NCBI GenBank assembly: GCA_025370055.1
Contig: CP073041.1
Span: forward strand, 1,302,001-1,366,000
Source: Woronichinia naegeliana WA131
GTDB lineage: Bacteria; Cyanobacteriota; Cyanobacteriia; Cyanobacteriales; Microcystaceae
Direction: 5' to 3'
Length of the DNA: 64,000 nt
Shown: positions 30,026 through 39,576 of the stretch, piece after piece
How the letters are laid out: each line of letters starts with the position of its first letter
Position numbering within the stretch: the stretch's first letter is position 1
The notes under the pieces: model-generated
What the model was told of the DNA's origin: nothing
Databases searched by the model: none
Seen by the model: only the letters and a program-made list of their open reading frames with translations
Made by a program: the position numbers and the translations under genes

Positions 30026-31415
30026 GGGTGTGACCTTTAGTTGATGAAGGAAAAGAAAAGTGTTAACATGGGATGAAAAGTGACAAAGAGGAAACAATGA
30101 TGACAGCAAAACTAATTAATGTAGAGGGTTCAAAGATAAAAATAGAACTAACATTAGAACTAAGTCGTTCAATGTTGGATACAGAAATAAATATTCAAAA
30201 AGGCTTAAACGAAGTAGGTTGCATCGCCAGCAAAGAAGCCTTGAAATATTTAGATACAGATGGTTCACCCTTAAAAATCGGTGAAGAAATCTGGAAGAGT
30301 AAGGGAGAGCAACCGAAAGAATATCAAACACCTTATGGTGAGGTTATAGTGAATCGTCATGTATATCAGCGTTCACCTTTGAGGAAAAACGTATTGCCCC
30401 TTAGAAAGAGAAGCAAGGATAATCATAACATCAACGCCATTATTGGCAAAACAGGTATCCTCAAAAATGTCAGGGATGGCAGGCAAAGAGGTGAAAAATG
30501 ATTTATTAGAAAATCATGGTAGAAAAGTAGCGCTATCCTATATCCAAAGATTGAGTGAAGCAGTAGGAAGTGTGGTACAGGCAAAAGAAGAAGCGTGGAG
30601 TTATGCCCCGCCCAAGGAGGATAGCCAAATTGCAACAGTGGGAATAGGATTAGATGGAACCTGTATGCTGATGTGTGAGGATGGCTACCGTGAAGCAATG
30701 GTGGGAACCGTTTCCCTATACGATAGTGAAGGCGAACGTCAACATACAATCTATCTAGGTGCGGCACCAGAGTATGGAAAAAAGAGTTTTCTAGAAAGAT
30801 TAGAAAGAGAAATTGAGCGAGCGAAAAACCGTTATCCAGAGGCAACATTGGTCGGGATAGCAGACGGGGCAGAATCAAATTGGAAGTTTTTAGAAAAGCA
30901 AACGGAAGAACAGATATTAGATTTCTATCATGCCTCTGGTTACTTAGGTGCCTTGGCAGAAGCGTTGCATCCGAATACCGTGTCAAAACAAAAAGAATGG
31001 TTGACTGAAAATTGTCGAGAACTCAAGCATGAAAAAGGAAAAGCAGGAGAACTGCTAAATCTGATGAAAGAAGTCAAAGAAGAAAAAAGTCATTCTAAGA
31101 ATCTTACCGAGAAACTACAAGCGGCGATTACTTATTACGAGAATCATCAGCATCAAATGGATTATGCTGAATACTTAGAGAAAAAGTATCCGATTGGTTC
31201 AGGTGTTACGGAAGCAGCTTGTAAGACGTTGGTCAAACAACGATTATGTTGTTCAGGGATGCGATGGAAGGAAAAAGGAGCAGGAATTATTTTGAGCCTA
31301 CGAGCTTTGGTATTGACCAAGGAACGATGGAGTCAATTTTGGGCAAAACTTGATCAATATGGGTTCCCTGTAGAACCCTGATTACAACAGCTTTTATCAA
31401 CTAAAGGTCGCACCC
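30026..31415 (+). mobile_element. ISKra4-like insertion sequence, copy B (1390 bp, defective)
   Basis: Ends GGGTGTGACC (left, one mismatch to copies A and D) and GGTCGCACCC. The left flank is ATAATATC (30018-30025) and the right flank ATAATAT (31416-31422), a nearly complete target duplication. The transposase is frameshifted. Confidence 0.9.
30073..31381 (+). pseudogene. ISKra4-like transposase, copy B, frameshifted
   Basis: Identical in layout to copy A, but at 30377-30381 the intact GTAG is replaced by CCTTT. This adds one base and destroys the SVGGKTYCPLE segment. The N-terminal 101 codons and the C-terminal 312 codons remain open in different phases. It also carries Asn for Lys in ERAKNRYPEA, shared with copy C. 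Confidence 0.9.
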
Positions 31416-31422
31416 ATAATAT

Positions 31423-32812
31423 GGGTGTGACCTTTAGTTGATGAAGGAAAAGAAAAGTGTTAACATGGGATGAAAAGTGACAAAGAGGAAACAATGATGA
31501 CAGCAAAACTAATTAATGTAGAGGGTTCAAAGATAAAAATAGAACTAACATTAGAACTCAGTCGTTCAATGTTGGATACAGAAATAAATATTCAAAAAGG
31601 CTTAAACGAAGTAGGTTGCATCGCCAGCAAAGAAGCCTTGAAATATTTAGATACAGATGGTTCACCCTTAAAAATCGGTGAAGAAATCTGGAAGAGTAAG
31701 GGAGAGCAACCGAAAGAATATCAAACACCTTATGGTGAGGTTATAGTGAATCGTCATGTATATCAGCGTTCACCTTTGAGGAAAAACGTATTGCCCCTTA
31801 GAAAGAGAAGCAAGGATAATCATAACATCAACGCCATTATTGGCAAAACAGGTATCCTCAAAAATGTCAGGGATGGCAGGCAAAGAGGTGAAAAATGATT
31901 TATTAGAAAATCATGGTAGAAAAGTAGCGCTATCCTATATCCAAAGATTGAGTGAAGCAGTAGGAAGTGTGGTACAGGCAAAAGAAGAAGCGTGGAGTTA
32001 TGCCCCGCCCAAGGAGGATAGCCAAATTGCAACAGTGGGAATAGGATTAGATGGAACCTGTATGCTGATGTGTGAGGATGGCTACCGTGAAGCAATGGTG
32101 GGAACCGTTTCCCTATACGATAGTGAAGGCGAACGTCAACCTACAATCTATCTAGGTGCGGCACCAGAGTATGGAAAAAAGAGTTTTCTAGAAAGATTAG
32201 AAAGAGAAATTGAGCGAGCGAAAAACCGTTATCCAGAGGCAACATTGGTCGGGATAGCAGACGGGGCAGAATCAAATTGGAAGTTTTTAGAAAAGCAAAC
32301 GGAAGAACAGATATTAGATTTCTATCATGCCTCTGGTTACTTAGGTGCCTTGGCAGAAGCGTTGCATCCGAATACCGTGTCAAAACAAAAAGAATGGTTG
32401 ACTGAAAATTGTCGAGAACTCAAGCATGAAAAAGGAAAAGCAGGAGAACTGCTAAATCTGATGAAAGAAGTCAAAGAAGAAAAAAGTCATTCTAAGAATC
32501 TTACCGAGAAACTACAAGCGGCGATTACTTATTACGAGAATCATCAGCATCAAATGGATTATGCTGAATACATAGAGAAAAAGTATCCGATTGGTTCAGG
32601 TGTTACGGAAGCAGCTTGTAAGACGTTGGTCAAACAACGATTATGTTGTTCAGGGATGCGATGGAAGGAAAAAGGAGCAGGAATTATTTTGAGCCTACGA
32701 GCTTTGGTATTGACCAAGGAACGATGGAGTCAATTTTGGGCAAAACTTGATCAATATGGGTTCCCTGTAGAACCCTGATTACAACAGCTTTTATCAACTA
32801 AAGGTCGCACCC
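31423..32812 (+). mobile_element. ISKra4-like insertion sequence, copy C (1390 bp, defective)
   Basis: Starts seven bases after copy B, with the same variant left end GGGTGTGACC, and carries the same frameshift. Its right flank (TCTTTAAG) is IS4 sequence and does not repeat the left flank. So it did not insert simply here; duplication of B plus loss of adjacent IS4 sequence is more likely. Confidence 0.9.
31470..32778 (+). pseudogene. ISKra4-like transposase, copy C, frameshifted
   Basis: Carries the same CCTTT replacement as copy B, at 31774-31778. Two further changes are private to this copy: His to Pro in ERQPTIYLG and Leu to Ile in AEYIEKKYP. The shared lesion shows that B and C descend from one already inactive element. 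Confidence 0.9.
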
Positions 32813-34164
32813 TCTTTAAGACTCGTGGCTTTTGCTTGGAATCTACTCACTTTACTGACCCCAAGCGTCTTCGTAAGCTTTTGGCTTTACTGACTTTAGC
32901 TTTGGCTTGGTCTCTCAAAACTGGTCTAGCAATTCATCATCTTCATCCCATTCCCCTCAAGAAACATGGTCGCCTCGCGCAGAGTCTTTTTCGTCTTGGT
33001 TTTGACCATCTTCGTCATCTTGTTCTTAATCCTTCTCTACCCAATTTTTCTCTTTTTCTCGACTCCCTACATTTTTTGTCCTGTACTTAGGCTCAAGATT
33101 TTTCCCACCGCCCTGATTCGTTGTTTATGTGGCGACCGTGAGTTTATTGGTCAGGCTTGGCTTCGCTATCTTCTGCTCGAACCGCTACTGGCTTTCTGTC
33201 TGAGAATTCGGGCTACGGACAAGATTGAGCACAATGGCAAGCTTTTGGCCGCCAAAGTCATTTTTGCCCATCTTGCTATTGGTGAATCTCAACGTCTTCA
33301 AGGGAGTTGTCGGGTTTGGGGATATCCTGTTTCTGTAGAGGCTCTTCGCTTGCCTGATAATTCTCTACTCATCGTCATTGGACATCCCGATTCCCAAGGT
33401 CTTATTCACGATTATGCCCTGCGTTGGGGCATTGAAACCCTTTTTGGCATCTTTAAGACTCGTGGCTTTTGCTTGGAATCTACTCACTTTACTGACCCCA
33501 AGCGTCTTCGTAAGCTTTTGGCTTTACTGACTTTAGCTTTGGCTTGGTCTCTCAAAACTGGTCTAGCAATTCATCATCTTCATCCCATTCCCCTCAAGAA
33601 ACATGGTCGCCTCGCGCAGAGTCTTTTTCGTCTTGGTTTTGACCATCTTCGTCATCTTGTTCTTAATCCTTCTCTACCCAATTTTTCTCTTTTTCTCGAC
33701 TCCCTACATTTTTTGTCCTGTACTTAGGTAAAATTCATGATATTTCTACTAGTGAGTGGGGAAAAATATCTTCTATTGGCTTTAGTTCCTATAGTGATTT
33801 TTTCGCAAGCGGTAGTAGTGATGCACAGGTAAAAATTTGGGATACAGAAAAAGGAGAACTTCTACATACTCTTTGGGATGAGGGTGAAATTGGGGTGAGA
33901 TCGGTTGCTTTCAACCCTAATGGAGATACGCTGATTGCCGCTATGGAGCAGGATAAGGTATATGTATGGCATCGGGAAGAAGAGACTGAATAAACTAATC
34001 AAAGACAATTGCGACTTCAGTGTGATGGAGTGCGATCGCTTTTTCTCAATCGGTAAGGGGCGATCGCTGTAAAGAAGTGTTACCTGTCGCTTTTTGCTAC
34101 CTGGGAAGCCCGAAAGTCTGATATGCTTTTGCTATTGATTACACCCTTTACTCAAGCCTTAATA

Positions 34165-34525
34165 AGTGTCAGCACCCCGCACTGAAGTGACGGCGGCTCT
34201 CGTGCCTCTAACGGTCGTTAGCTGACCAGCCTAAGTCCTTCGAGGACTACGTTATCTAAGTCAAGATACCCACGAATGCGTCGCTAGTTTTTTGACTCTA
34301 TCGTCAACTATTAAACAGTTTTACGAGGGGTAAGACAGTGTGGTTGACCTAACAAGCTCAGATAACATTGGCGAAGCGAACCTTACGTCGTACAGGATAG
34401 GCGGACTTCGGCTGAGAAGTGAGATAGGAACTGTACCTCTTCCAGTCTCCTCCTTGATGGGGAATAAATTCCCCTGAGTCGTTTTTCCTCTCAGGTCTGA
34501 GGACGCTGAGTTTCCACACTCTCAT
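34165..34525 (+). other. Hairpin-rich intergenic segment, possible structured RNA or mobile-element end
   Basis: The 33993-34534 gap holds no gene. From about 34165 it becomes GC-richer and packed with small inverted repeats: CCGCACT-GA-AGTGACGG, CTAACG-GT-CGTTAG, AGTCC-TTCGA-GGACT, GGGGAAT-AA-ATTCCCC (34459-34474) and CTCAG-GT-CTGAG. The last hairpins lie just before the epimerase ATG. This density suggests a structured RNA, for example an IS200/IS605-type end with its omega RNA, or an intron remnant. No tnpB or reverse transcriptase is next to it, and I do not recognise a known RNA family. Two HIP1 sites lie at 34032 and 34061. Confidence 0.35.
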
Positions 34526-34534
34526 TTTTTCCTT

Positions 34535-35467
34535 ATGAAAATCGCCATTACAGGTAGTACTGGTTTTGTTGGTAGCCAGCTAGTCAAAAAACTGATTGCA
34601 CAAGGTCATTCCCTACTTTTATTGGTTCGCAATCCTGCCAAAATGAGAAGTTTATTAACAACAGAACAGCTTGCTCAAGTCGAAATTGTGCCTTATCAGG
34701 CCACTGAGTCAGGGGATTGGCAAGCAAAAATCACTGGTTGTGAGGCCGTGATCAATTTAGCCGGTAGCCCGATCGCCGAACGGTGGACTCCTGAGCATAA
34801 GCAGATCATTTTAAAAACTCGACAATTAGGTACGCAACGTTTGGTGGAAGCGATCGCCGCTTCATCCTCTCGACCGAAGGTTTTGATTAATGCCTCAGCC
34901 ATTGGCTTCTATGGAGCCAGTGAAACCGCCACCTTTGATGAGCAGAGTCCGGCGGGTCAAGACTTTTTAGCAACCGTTTGTCAACAGTGGGAAGCTGCGG
35001 CCCAAAAAGTAGCGGAATTAGGCGTTAGATTGGTCATTCTGCGCTTCGGGATTGTTCTAGGCAATGGGGGAGCTTTGGCTAAGATGATACCGCCCTTTAA
35101 ACTCTTTGCCGGTGGCCCCTTGGGAACGGGACGACAATGGTTTTCCTGGATTGATCGGGATGATTTAGTTGAGTTAATTCTGTTTGCTTTAGAACAGGAA
35201 TCTATGCAAGGAACCTTTAATGCAACGGCTCCTCAACCGGTACGAATGACTGAACTCTGTCATGTTTTGGGGGAATTGCTCCATCGTCCTTCCTGGTTGC
35301 CCGTTCCCGATTTTGCCTTGGAATTATTACTAGGGGAAGCCGCTAAGGTGGTGTTGGAAGGTCAACAGGTTTTACCCAAAGCCACTCAAAATGCGGGTTT
35401 TAATTTTGCCTATCCAGAAATCTATACCTCTTTACGGAAAATTCTGAGCGGAGCCAACAATTTTTAG
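34535..35467 (+). CDS. TIGR01777-family SDR epimerase
   Basis: A 310-residue extended short-chain dehydrogenase. NAD(P)-binding [14 protein letters not shown] is at residues 7-20. The family's [16 protein letters not shown] and [10 protein letters not shown] follow, and the C-terminal DUF1731-like part is at about 250-305 ([18 protein letters not shown]). Substrate unknown; Arabidopsis GC1 and the cyanobacterial relatives have been linked to cell or plastid division. The gene stands alone and looks intact. Confidence 0.9.
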   Translation: MKIAITGSTGFVGSQLVKKLIAQGHSLLLLVRNPAKMRSLLTTEQLAQVEIVPYQATESGDWQAKITGCEAVINLAGSPIAERWTPEHKQIILKTRQLGTQRLVEAIAASSSRPKVLINASAIGFYGASETATFDEQSPAGQDFLATVCQQWEAAAQKVAELGVRLVILRFGIVLGNGGALAKMIPPFKLFAGGPLGTGRQWFSWIDRDDLVELILFALEQESMQGTFNATAPQPVRMTELCHVLGELLHRPSWLPVPDFALELLLGEAAKVVLEGQQVLPKATQNAGFNFAYPEIYTSLRKILSGANNF

Positions 35468-35477
35468 ACAGCATTAT

Positions 35478-35648
35478 TCATGACGAACGATTGTCGTTAT
35501 AGATTTCAATCAGACTTAACAGCAAGAAAGTGATTAATGGAGTATAGAGGGCAGTCGGCTTAGCAAAATTTACGAAACAACAAGTTCCGATGGCAAAAAT
35601 TTTGACGGCATTAACCTTATGATGCTTGAGTTTACGTCGTATCATCAT
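35478..35648 (-). CDS. 56-residue membrane peptide
   Basis: Too short for routine ORF calling, but supported by a strong ribosome-binding site (AAGGAG about eight bases before the ATG at 35648). The product starts MMIRRKLKHHKVNAVKIFAI, then has a hydrophobic helix (TALYTPLITFLLLSLIEIY) and a short polar tail (NDNRSS). A basic N-terminus plus one helix resembles small membrane proteins and some type I toxins. Its upstream region is duplicated before the DUF1830 gene (see the repeat at 35849). Unknown function. Confidence 0.55.
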   Translation of the reverse strand: MMIRRKLKHHKVNAVKIFAIGTCCFVNFAKPTALYTPLITFLLLSLIEIYNDNRSS

Positions 35649-35848
35649 TTTATGGCTCCTTTTTTATATGAAATGCTCGACTGGCTGGCAAGTGACTGAT
35701 GACTGACTGAATGAATTTATTTTACCATGATTCTTATGTTGTTTGGCAAGGCTTAATCTGCTCCATATCTAAATTTCCGAGATGATCTAAGCATGGCAAG
35801 AGGTTCAGCCTAAAATGTGCAGTTTAAATCATGAACAGCTTAGATCAA

Positions 35849-35893
35849 CAAAAACGCTAAACTGGCATTCAGTCACTAGATGGTTGACGGAGA
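35849..35893 (+). repeat. Promoter-module repeat, copy 1
   Basis: GGCATTCAGTCACTAGATGG followed by TTGACGGAGAG. It is matched at 36372-36402 (GGCATTCAGTCGCTAGATAG then TTGACGGAGAA) with similar sequence further upstream (GATCAA-AAAAA; GACTGAC runs at 35697 and 36165). This copy overlaps the 3' end of the DUF1830 gene. Confidence 0.65.
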
Positions 35894-36126
35894 GTAGTAT
35901 GATGACTTGTGCATCTTTTTCGAGTAAGGCGTTCGCAGATGATTCTTTCGCAATAAATCGCGGTTACTCGCTCTATAGAGCAAATTTCTAGCATCACAGA
36001 AGGAAGAGCCTGAAAAATAATAGCCTCATTGGGAAGTACGACTTTTTCTAACGGGAACCGATGATCCGTGATTGACAGCACTTCATGGCTGGAGCTTTGA
36101 TTAACGTAACAATAAAGTTCAGACAT
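35869..36126 (-). CDS. DUF1830 protein
   Basis: An 85-residue cyanobacterial DUF1830 protein (MSELYCYVNQSSSHEVLSIT, LEKVVLPNEAIIFQALP, MLEICSIERVTAIYCERIIC). Function unknown. The ATG at 36126 is preferred because GGAGAG lies seven bases before it; an ATG at 36141 has no such site. The C-terminal residues (LRQPSSD) are encoded inside the promoter-module repeat and so look acquired. It is divergent from the HTH-NACHT-methyltransferase gene. Confidence 0.75.
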   Translation of the reverse strand: MSELYCYVNQSSSHEVLSITDHRFPLEKVVLPNEAIIFQALPSVMLEICSIERVTAIYCERIICERLTRKRCTSHHTTLRQPSSD

Positions 36127-36371
36127 AGCCATTCTCTCCATGTAATAATCTTATTTTGCTGTGACTGACGACTGACTGACGACTGTCTGATGAACATAAT
36201 CAAATCATATTTGGTAGTTGATTTCTTGTCAAGGCTTTACGCTGTTCCAGTGATCGCTCAGATCATCAAAAATCGTAAAGTCCTCTCTGTATAAGACTTT
36301 CAGGGCTAACAAATTTGGAGTTTGGAATTGCTGCTTGCCGATCAAGAAAAAAAGTGCTAGCCTAAACAGGC

Positions 36372-36402
36372 ATTCAGTCGCTAGATAGTTGACGGAGAAA
36401 AG
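36372..36402 (+). promoter_or_regulatory. Promoter-module repeat, copy 2, with ribosome-binding site of the NACHT gene
   Basis: GGCATTCAGTCGCTAGATAG followed by TTGACGGAGAAAAG and then ATG. The GGAGAA is the ribosome-binding site of the gene at 36403. The same block at 35849 is the best candidate for a duplicated operator of the encoded HTH protein; this is inference. The stretch 36127-36371 otherwise holds GACTGAC tandem units and no gene. Confidence 0.5.
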
Positions 36403-39400
36403 ATGTCAGTCAGTTGTAAGCTTTCACATAAAGGACTTGAAAGGCTTAAAAAAGCACTTTCTGATAAACGTATGAGCAAACAAGAGCTTGCTGATAAAGC
36501 GAAAGTCGCTCGATCAACAGTTTCCAACTTGTTTTTGGGCAGATCTGTTTTATCAGAAAAACTCGAATCGATTTGTTCTGTCCTTAATATTCCTCCAGAA
36601 GAAATTATTAGTGACAACACAACTACTGACGATGTCAATACAGAATTGAATTGCGACACGAAAAACACACAAGCTCTTGTCAATAACGTTCGGAACAGGC
36701 TATTTTCTAATAGTGAGCCTCCTGAGGTTATACGATCTTTAGATATGCCTAAGCCTATAGACATTAATGACATTTACGTTGAAACAAAGGTTTGGAACGA
36801 CTTAAACTACGACAGAAGAAAAGAAAAAAATAATTCTGACGAACTAGCCAGAGTTAATGGTTCAAAAATTCAAGGAATTGACGCAATTCGCTTAAATAGT
36901 AAGTTGCTTATTCTTGGTAAACCTGGTGCGGGTAAGACTACTTTCTTGAAGTATATTGCTCAAAATAACGAATTAAGCCTAGAACTGGATGTAGTGCCAA
37001 TTCTTATCAAACTTCGAGACTATGCCTATAGACATATTGAAAAACCACAATTAGATGCTTATATTAAAGATATTTTAGATCAACAAAAAAATATTACGGA
37101 AAGCGAGACACAAACAATTCTTAATCAAGGAAAAGGCCTTATTCTTCTAGATGCTTTGGATGAAGTTCCCATCTCTCAAGACAACTCTATTTGCAGAGAA
37201 ATTATTGACTTTATAGCAAAATATCGCAAGAATAGATTTGTGATAACTTGTAGAAATGCATCTGAACCCTTTAAGTTAGAAGATTTTGTCCGAGTTCAAA
37301 TAACCGATTTTGATGGTGATCAAGCTAAGCAATTTGTTGAAAAATGGTTTAAAGGGGATGAAACTTTATTCCCGTATAATCAAGAAAGTCTCAAGCTTGC
37401 CAAAGAAAAATTGACAAGACAGGTAGAAGCTCAATCAGTATCTAATGAGTTGAAAATTAATAGACATAGAATTGATGATTTAAGATCAATAAAAGAACTT
37501 ACAAAAACTCCGTTACTGCTGACAATGCTTTGTCATGTAGTTGCACAGGAAGGAGAAATTCCTAGAGGGCGATTAGACTTATACAAAAAGTCGGTAGATA
37601 TTATGTTAAAAGAGTGGGATGCTGAACGTGGTATATCCAGAGAAAGACTCGATGGACTAACGACAGAAAAAATAAAAGTTCTATTATCTAAAATAGCAAT
37701 TCAAGCCCATTCCAAACATGCCCCTGTGATTTCGGAATGGGAAATTGAATCAATAATTTTACAAGAGCATCAAGAATATGAACCAAAACTTGACCCCTTA
37801 GAATTTCTAAAGTTAATTGAGTCGCAATGCGGAATTCTTATCAGTTCGGATTTAGGCAAGTACGCTTTTCGCCATCAAACTTTTCAAGAATACTTTACTG
37901 CCTTGTCTATTATTGAGTTAATTGATGATTCGGCAAAATTATCAGACTATCTTACATCAGAACGGATTGCAGATCCTTCCTGGCTAGAAGTTTTTGTTTT
38001 AGTTGCAGAATTTTTATGCCATAAAATGGAAGCTAAAAAATTAATTTCTGATTTTCTACATATAATTTTGCAACATATAATTTACATTTTAAATGATTCT
38101 TCAAAAAATCAGCTTTTACTAAATGAATTTATCGAAGAAATAAAAAAAATTGAAAAGGGAATATCAGAAACGATTCGGAATAACCACAAGACAAGGACAA
38201 ATAATGAAGAAAAGTTCATAGATTCAGCAGCATTAAGAATATTTCTTTCTGATCCTGATTATGAATATGATAGTACTAGAACATTACTGCTTGAATTAGA
38301 TAAACAATTTGGTAATGTTTTAGTAGCTTCTAGCTTCATTATCCGGTTATTCTGGGACGAAGTTAATGACAAAAATATTGAAATTCCAGAAGCAATTATG
38401 ATTGCGATGCAAGTGCCAAATATTCGTGATGCAGTTAATGCTGATCATGCTCTAGAAATCGTATATAAATATACAAAAGATGAATATTTTAAGATTGAAC
38501 GTGTAGCTTCACCAAAGTCATATATAAAGCTCAGAAGTAAAGCAATTGAAAACGAGCTTGAATATATCTACACCGATGATCATTTAAGTCTGGCTGAAAA
38601 AGCTGAAAAATGCCGAACCTTGTGTCTAAAAAATTTAGATTTAAGTGAAACACTTAATGTTTCAAATAAACTTATTGGCTTACCCTCATATCCACAACTT
38701 TATAACGCAACACTATTATTAACTAGATCAATGAATTTGATTGAGTACTTGTTACCAAATCTAGATTTAGGTTGTGATTTACAAAATTTGATCATGACTA
38801 CATCTGACGAACTTGAAAAAGAATGTAATTTAATGAAAAACAACAAATTTAATAATCAATTGAATGAAGGTGAATATAGATTTTCTGGTCAACTGAGTGA
38901 TGAATACGCTCTTTGGCAGTCTGCACGACCTTATGTTGACGGTTTACGCAAACAACTTATTGATTTTTTAAGAGAATCTGAACAATCCCAAAATGCTATC
39001 CCTCGTATTCTTGAATTAGGATGCGGAGATGGAGAGCTAACTAAACTTGTTTTAGATTATCGAAAAGCAAGCATTGTTGCTGTTGATAATGAACCCTTGA
39101 TGATTCAAAAAATCAAACAACGTTTTAATCAGTTTCAGGATAATGAAATTCTTTTGATCGTCCAAGCAGACATCTTAAGCTTCTTGAAAATGTGTTCTTC
39201 AGAGTCTTTTGACTTTATTATATCGGGATTTACATTACATAATATACTTGCACCATGTCGATTTGATGTCCTTAAAGAAGTTTATCGTGTGCTGCGATCA
39301 GGAGGTAAATTATTAGATGCAGATAAAATCGCTCAAAGAGGAGAGTCGCACGCCCAAGCGAGAGAACGGCAAATTAACAAGTTTATTGAAGTTTTAGTCT

Positions 39401-39576
39401 CTGCCAAACGTTTGGATTTACTTGAGAAGACTATTTTACATTATATGATTGATGATGAACCGGACAGAATTCGTTATGAAGATGAGGCTATTGCAGAATT
39501 ATTAAAGATTGGATTTAAAGATGTCAAACTATCAAATCGTCAAGATATGGACGCTATAATTGTTGCATTAAAGTAA
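36403..39576 (+). CDS. HTH-NACHT NTPase fused to a class I SAM-dependent methyltransferase
   Basis: A 1057-residue, NLR-like fusion. Residues about 6-70 form an XRE-type helix-turn-helix (MSKQELADKAKVARSTVSNL). The NACHT NTPase follows, with Walker A GKPGAGKT (172-179) and Walker B plus acidic pair in ILLDALDEVP (247-256), then a winged-helix-like region with TKTPLLLTMLCHVVAQEGEIP and YAFRHQTFQEYFTAL. About 300 helical residues act as a linker or sensor. The last 190 residues are a methyltransferase: motif I ILELGCGDGEL (869-879), acidic VAVDNEP, and a motif IV-like region FDFIISGFTLHN and VYRVLRSGG. Family knowledge: bacterial NACHT proteins protect against phage. Strongly AT-rich, unlike its neighbours. 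Confidence 0.9.
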   Translation: MSVSCKLSHKGLERLKKALSDKRMSKQELADKAKVARSTVSNLFLGRSVLSEKLESICSVLNIPPEEIISDNTTTDDVNTELNCDTKNTQALVNNVRNRLFSNSEPPEVIRSLDMPKPIDINDIYVETKVWNDLNYDRRKEKNNSDELARVNGSKIQGIDAIRLNSKLLILGKPGAGKTTFLKYIAQNNELSLELDVVPILIKLRDYAYRHIEKPQLDAYIKDILDQQKNITESETQTILNQGKGLILLDALDEVPISQDNSICREIIDFIAKYRKNRFVITCRNASEPFKLEDFVRVQITDFDGDQAKQFVEKWFKGDETLFPYNQESLKLAKEKLTRQVEAQSVSNELKINRHRIDDLRSIKELTKTPLLLTMLCHVVAQEGEIPRGRLDLYKKSVDIMLKEWDAERGISRERLDGLTTEKIKVLLSKIAIQAHSKHAPVISEWEIESIILQEHQEYEPKLDPLEFLKLIESQCGILISSDLGKYAFRHQTFQEYFTALSIIELIDDSAKLSDYLTSERIADPSWLEVFVLVAEFLCHKMEAKKLISDFLHIILQHIIYILNDSSKNQLLLNEFIEEIKKIEKGISETIRNNHKTRTNNEEKFIDSAALRIFLSDPDYEYDSTRTLLLELDKQFGNVLVASSFIIRLFWDEVNDKNIEIPEAIMIAMQVPNIRDAVNADHALEIVYKYTKDEYFKIERVASPKSYIKLRSKAIENELEYIYTDDHLSLAEKAEKCRTLCLKNLDLSETLNVSNKLIGLPSYPQLYNATLLLTRSMNLIEYLLPNLDLGCDLQNLIMTTSDELEKECNLMKNNKFNNQLNEGEYRFSGQLSDEYALWQSARPYVDGLRKQLIDFLRESEQSQNAIPRILELGCGDGELTKLVLDYRKASIVAVDNEPLMIQKIKQRFNQFQDNEILLIVQADILSFLKMCSSESFDFIISGFTLHNILAPCRFDVLKEVYRVLRSGGKLLDADKIAQRGESHAQARERQINKFIEVLVSAKRLDLLEKTILHYMIDDEPDRIRYEDEAIAELLKIGFKDVKLSNRQDMDAIIVALK

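Larger units (their letters stand above)
28311..33727 (+). pseudogene. IS4-family transposase, fragmented
   Basis: The N-terminal part starts at ATG 28311 (MNQYNALK), is split by an ISKra4-like copy, and continues 29733-30024 with QALKPHLGWHGARLSFLALF, FEGRALVDSHYKRLQRFFSG and the catalytic Asp in VLSIDRTTWEFG. The middle is lost. A C-terminal piece lies at 32812-33090 (FKTRGFCLESTHFTDPKRLR). A longer middle plus C-terminal piece lies at 33092-33727, with LIRCLCGDREFIGQAWL and the catalytic Glu in LRWGIETLFGIFKTRGF. No intact transposase remains. Confidence 0.85.
28233..33728. mobile_element. IS4-family element interrupted by three ISKra4-like copies and partly duplicated
   Basis: Outer terminal inverted repeats CCTAAGTACAGGACAAAA (28233-28250, complement at 33711-33728) with a 7-bp target duplication TAAAATT (28226-28232 and 33729-33735) define one original insertion. 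Inside are ISKra4-like copies at 28336-29724, 30026-31415 and 31423-32812. A complete right terminal repeat also occurs internally at about 33074-33091, followed by a second partial IS4 segment, so the right side is duplicated. Confidence 0.85.
28128..33992 (+). pseudogene. WD40-repeat protein gene, 5'-truncated and split by an IS4-family composite
   Basis: The first part (28128-28232) encodes FSPNGQRLVGGGGYGERGGM then IKIYDVKNGESICKI, one WD blade. The second (33736-33992) encodes DISTSEWGKISSIGFSS, AQVKIWDTEKGELLHTL, VRSVAFNPNGDTLIAAM and VYVWHREEETE-stop, one to two more blades. Removing 28233-33728 and one copy of the duplication TAAAATT joins them in frame (…SICKIHDIS…). No start codon or N-terminal domain is left, because the frame is closed by TAA just before 28128. 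Confidence 0.85.

Noticed and set aside
32966-33727. 253-residue frame start within the IS4 duplication
   Set aside because: Its first 40 residues read the IS4 C-terminal segment out of frame; only the part from 33092 is transposase.
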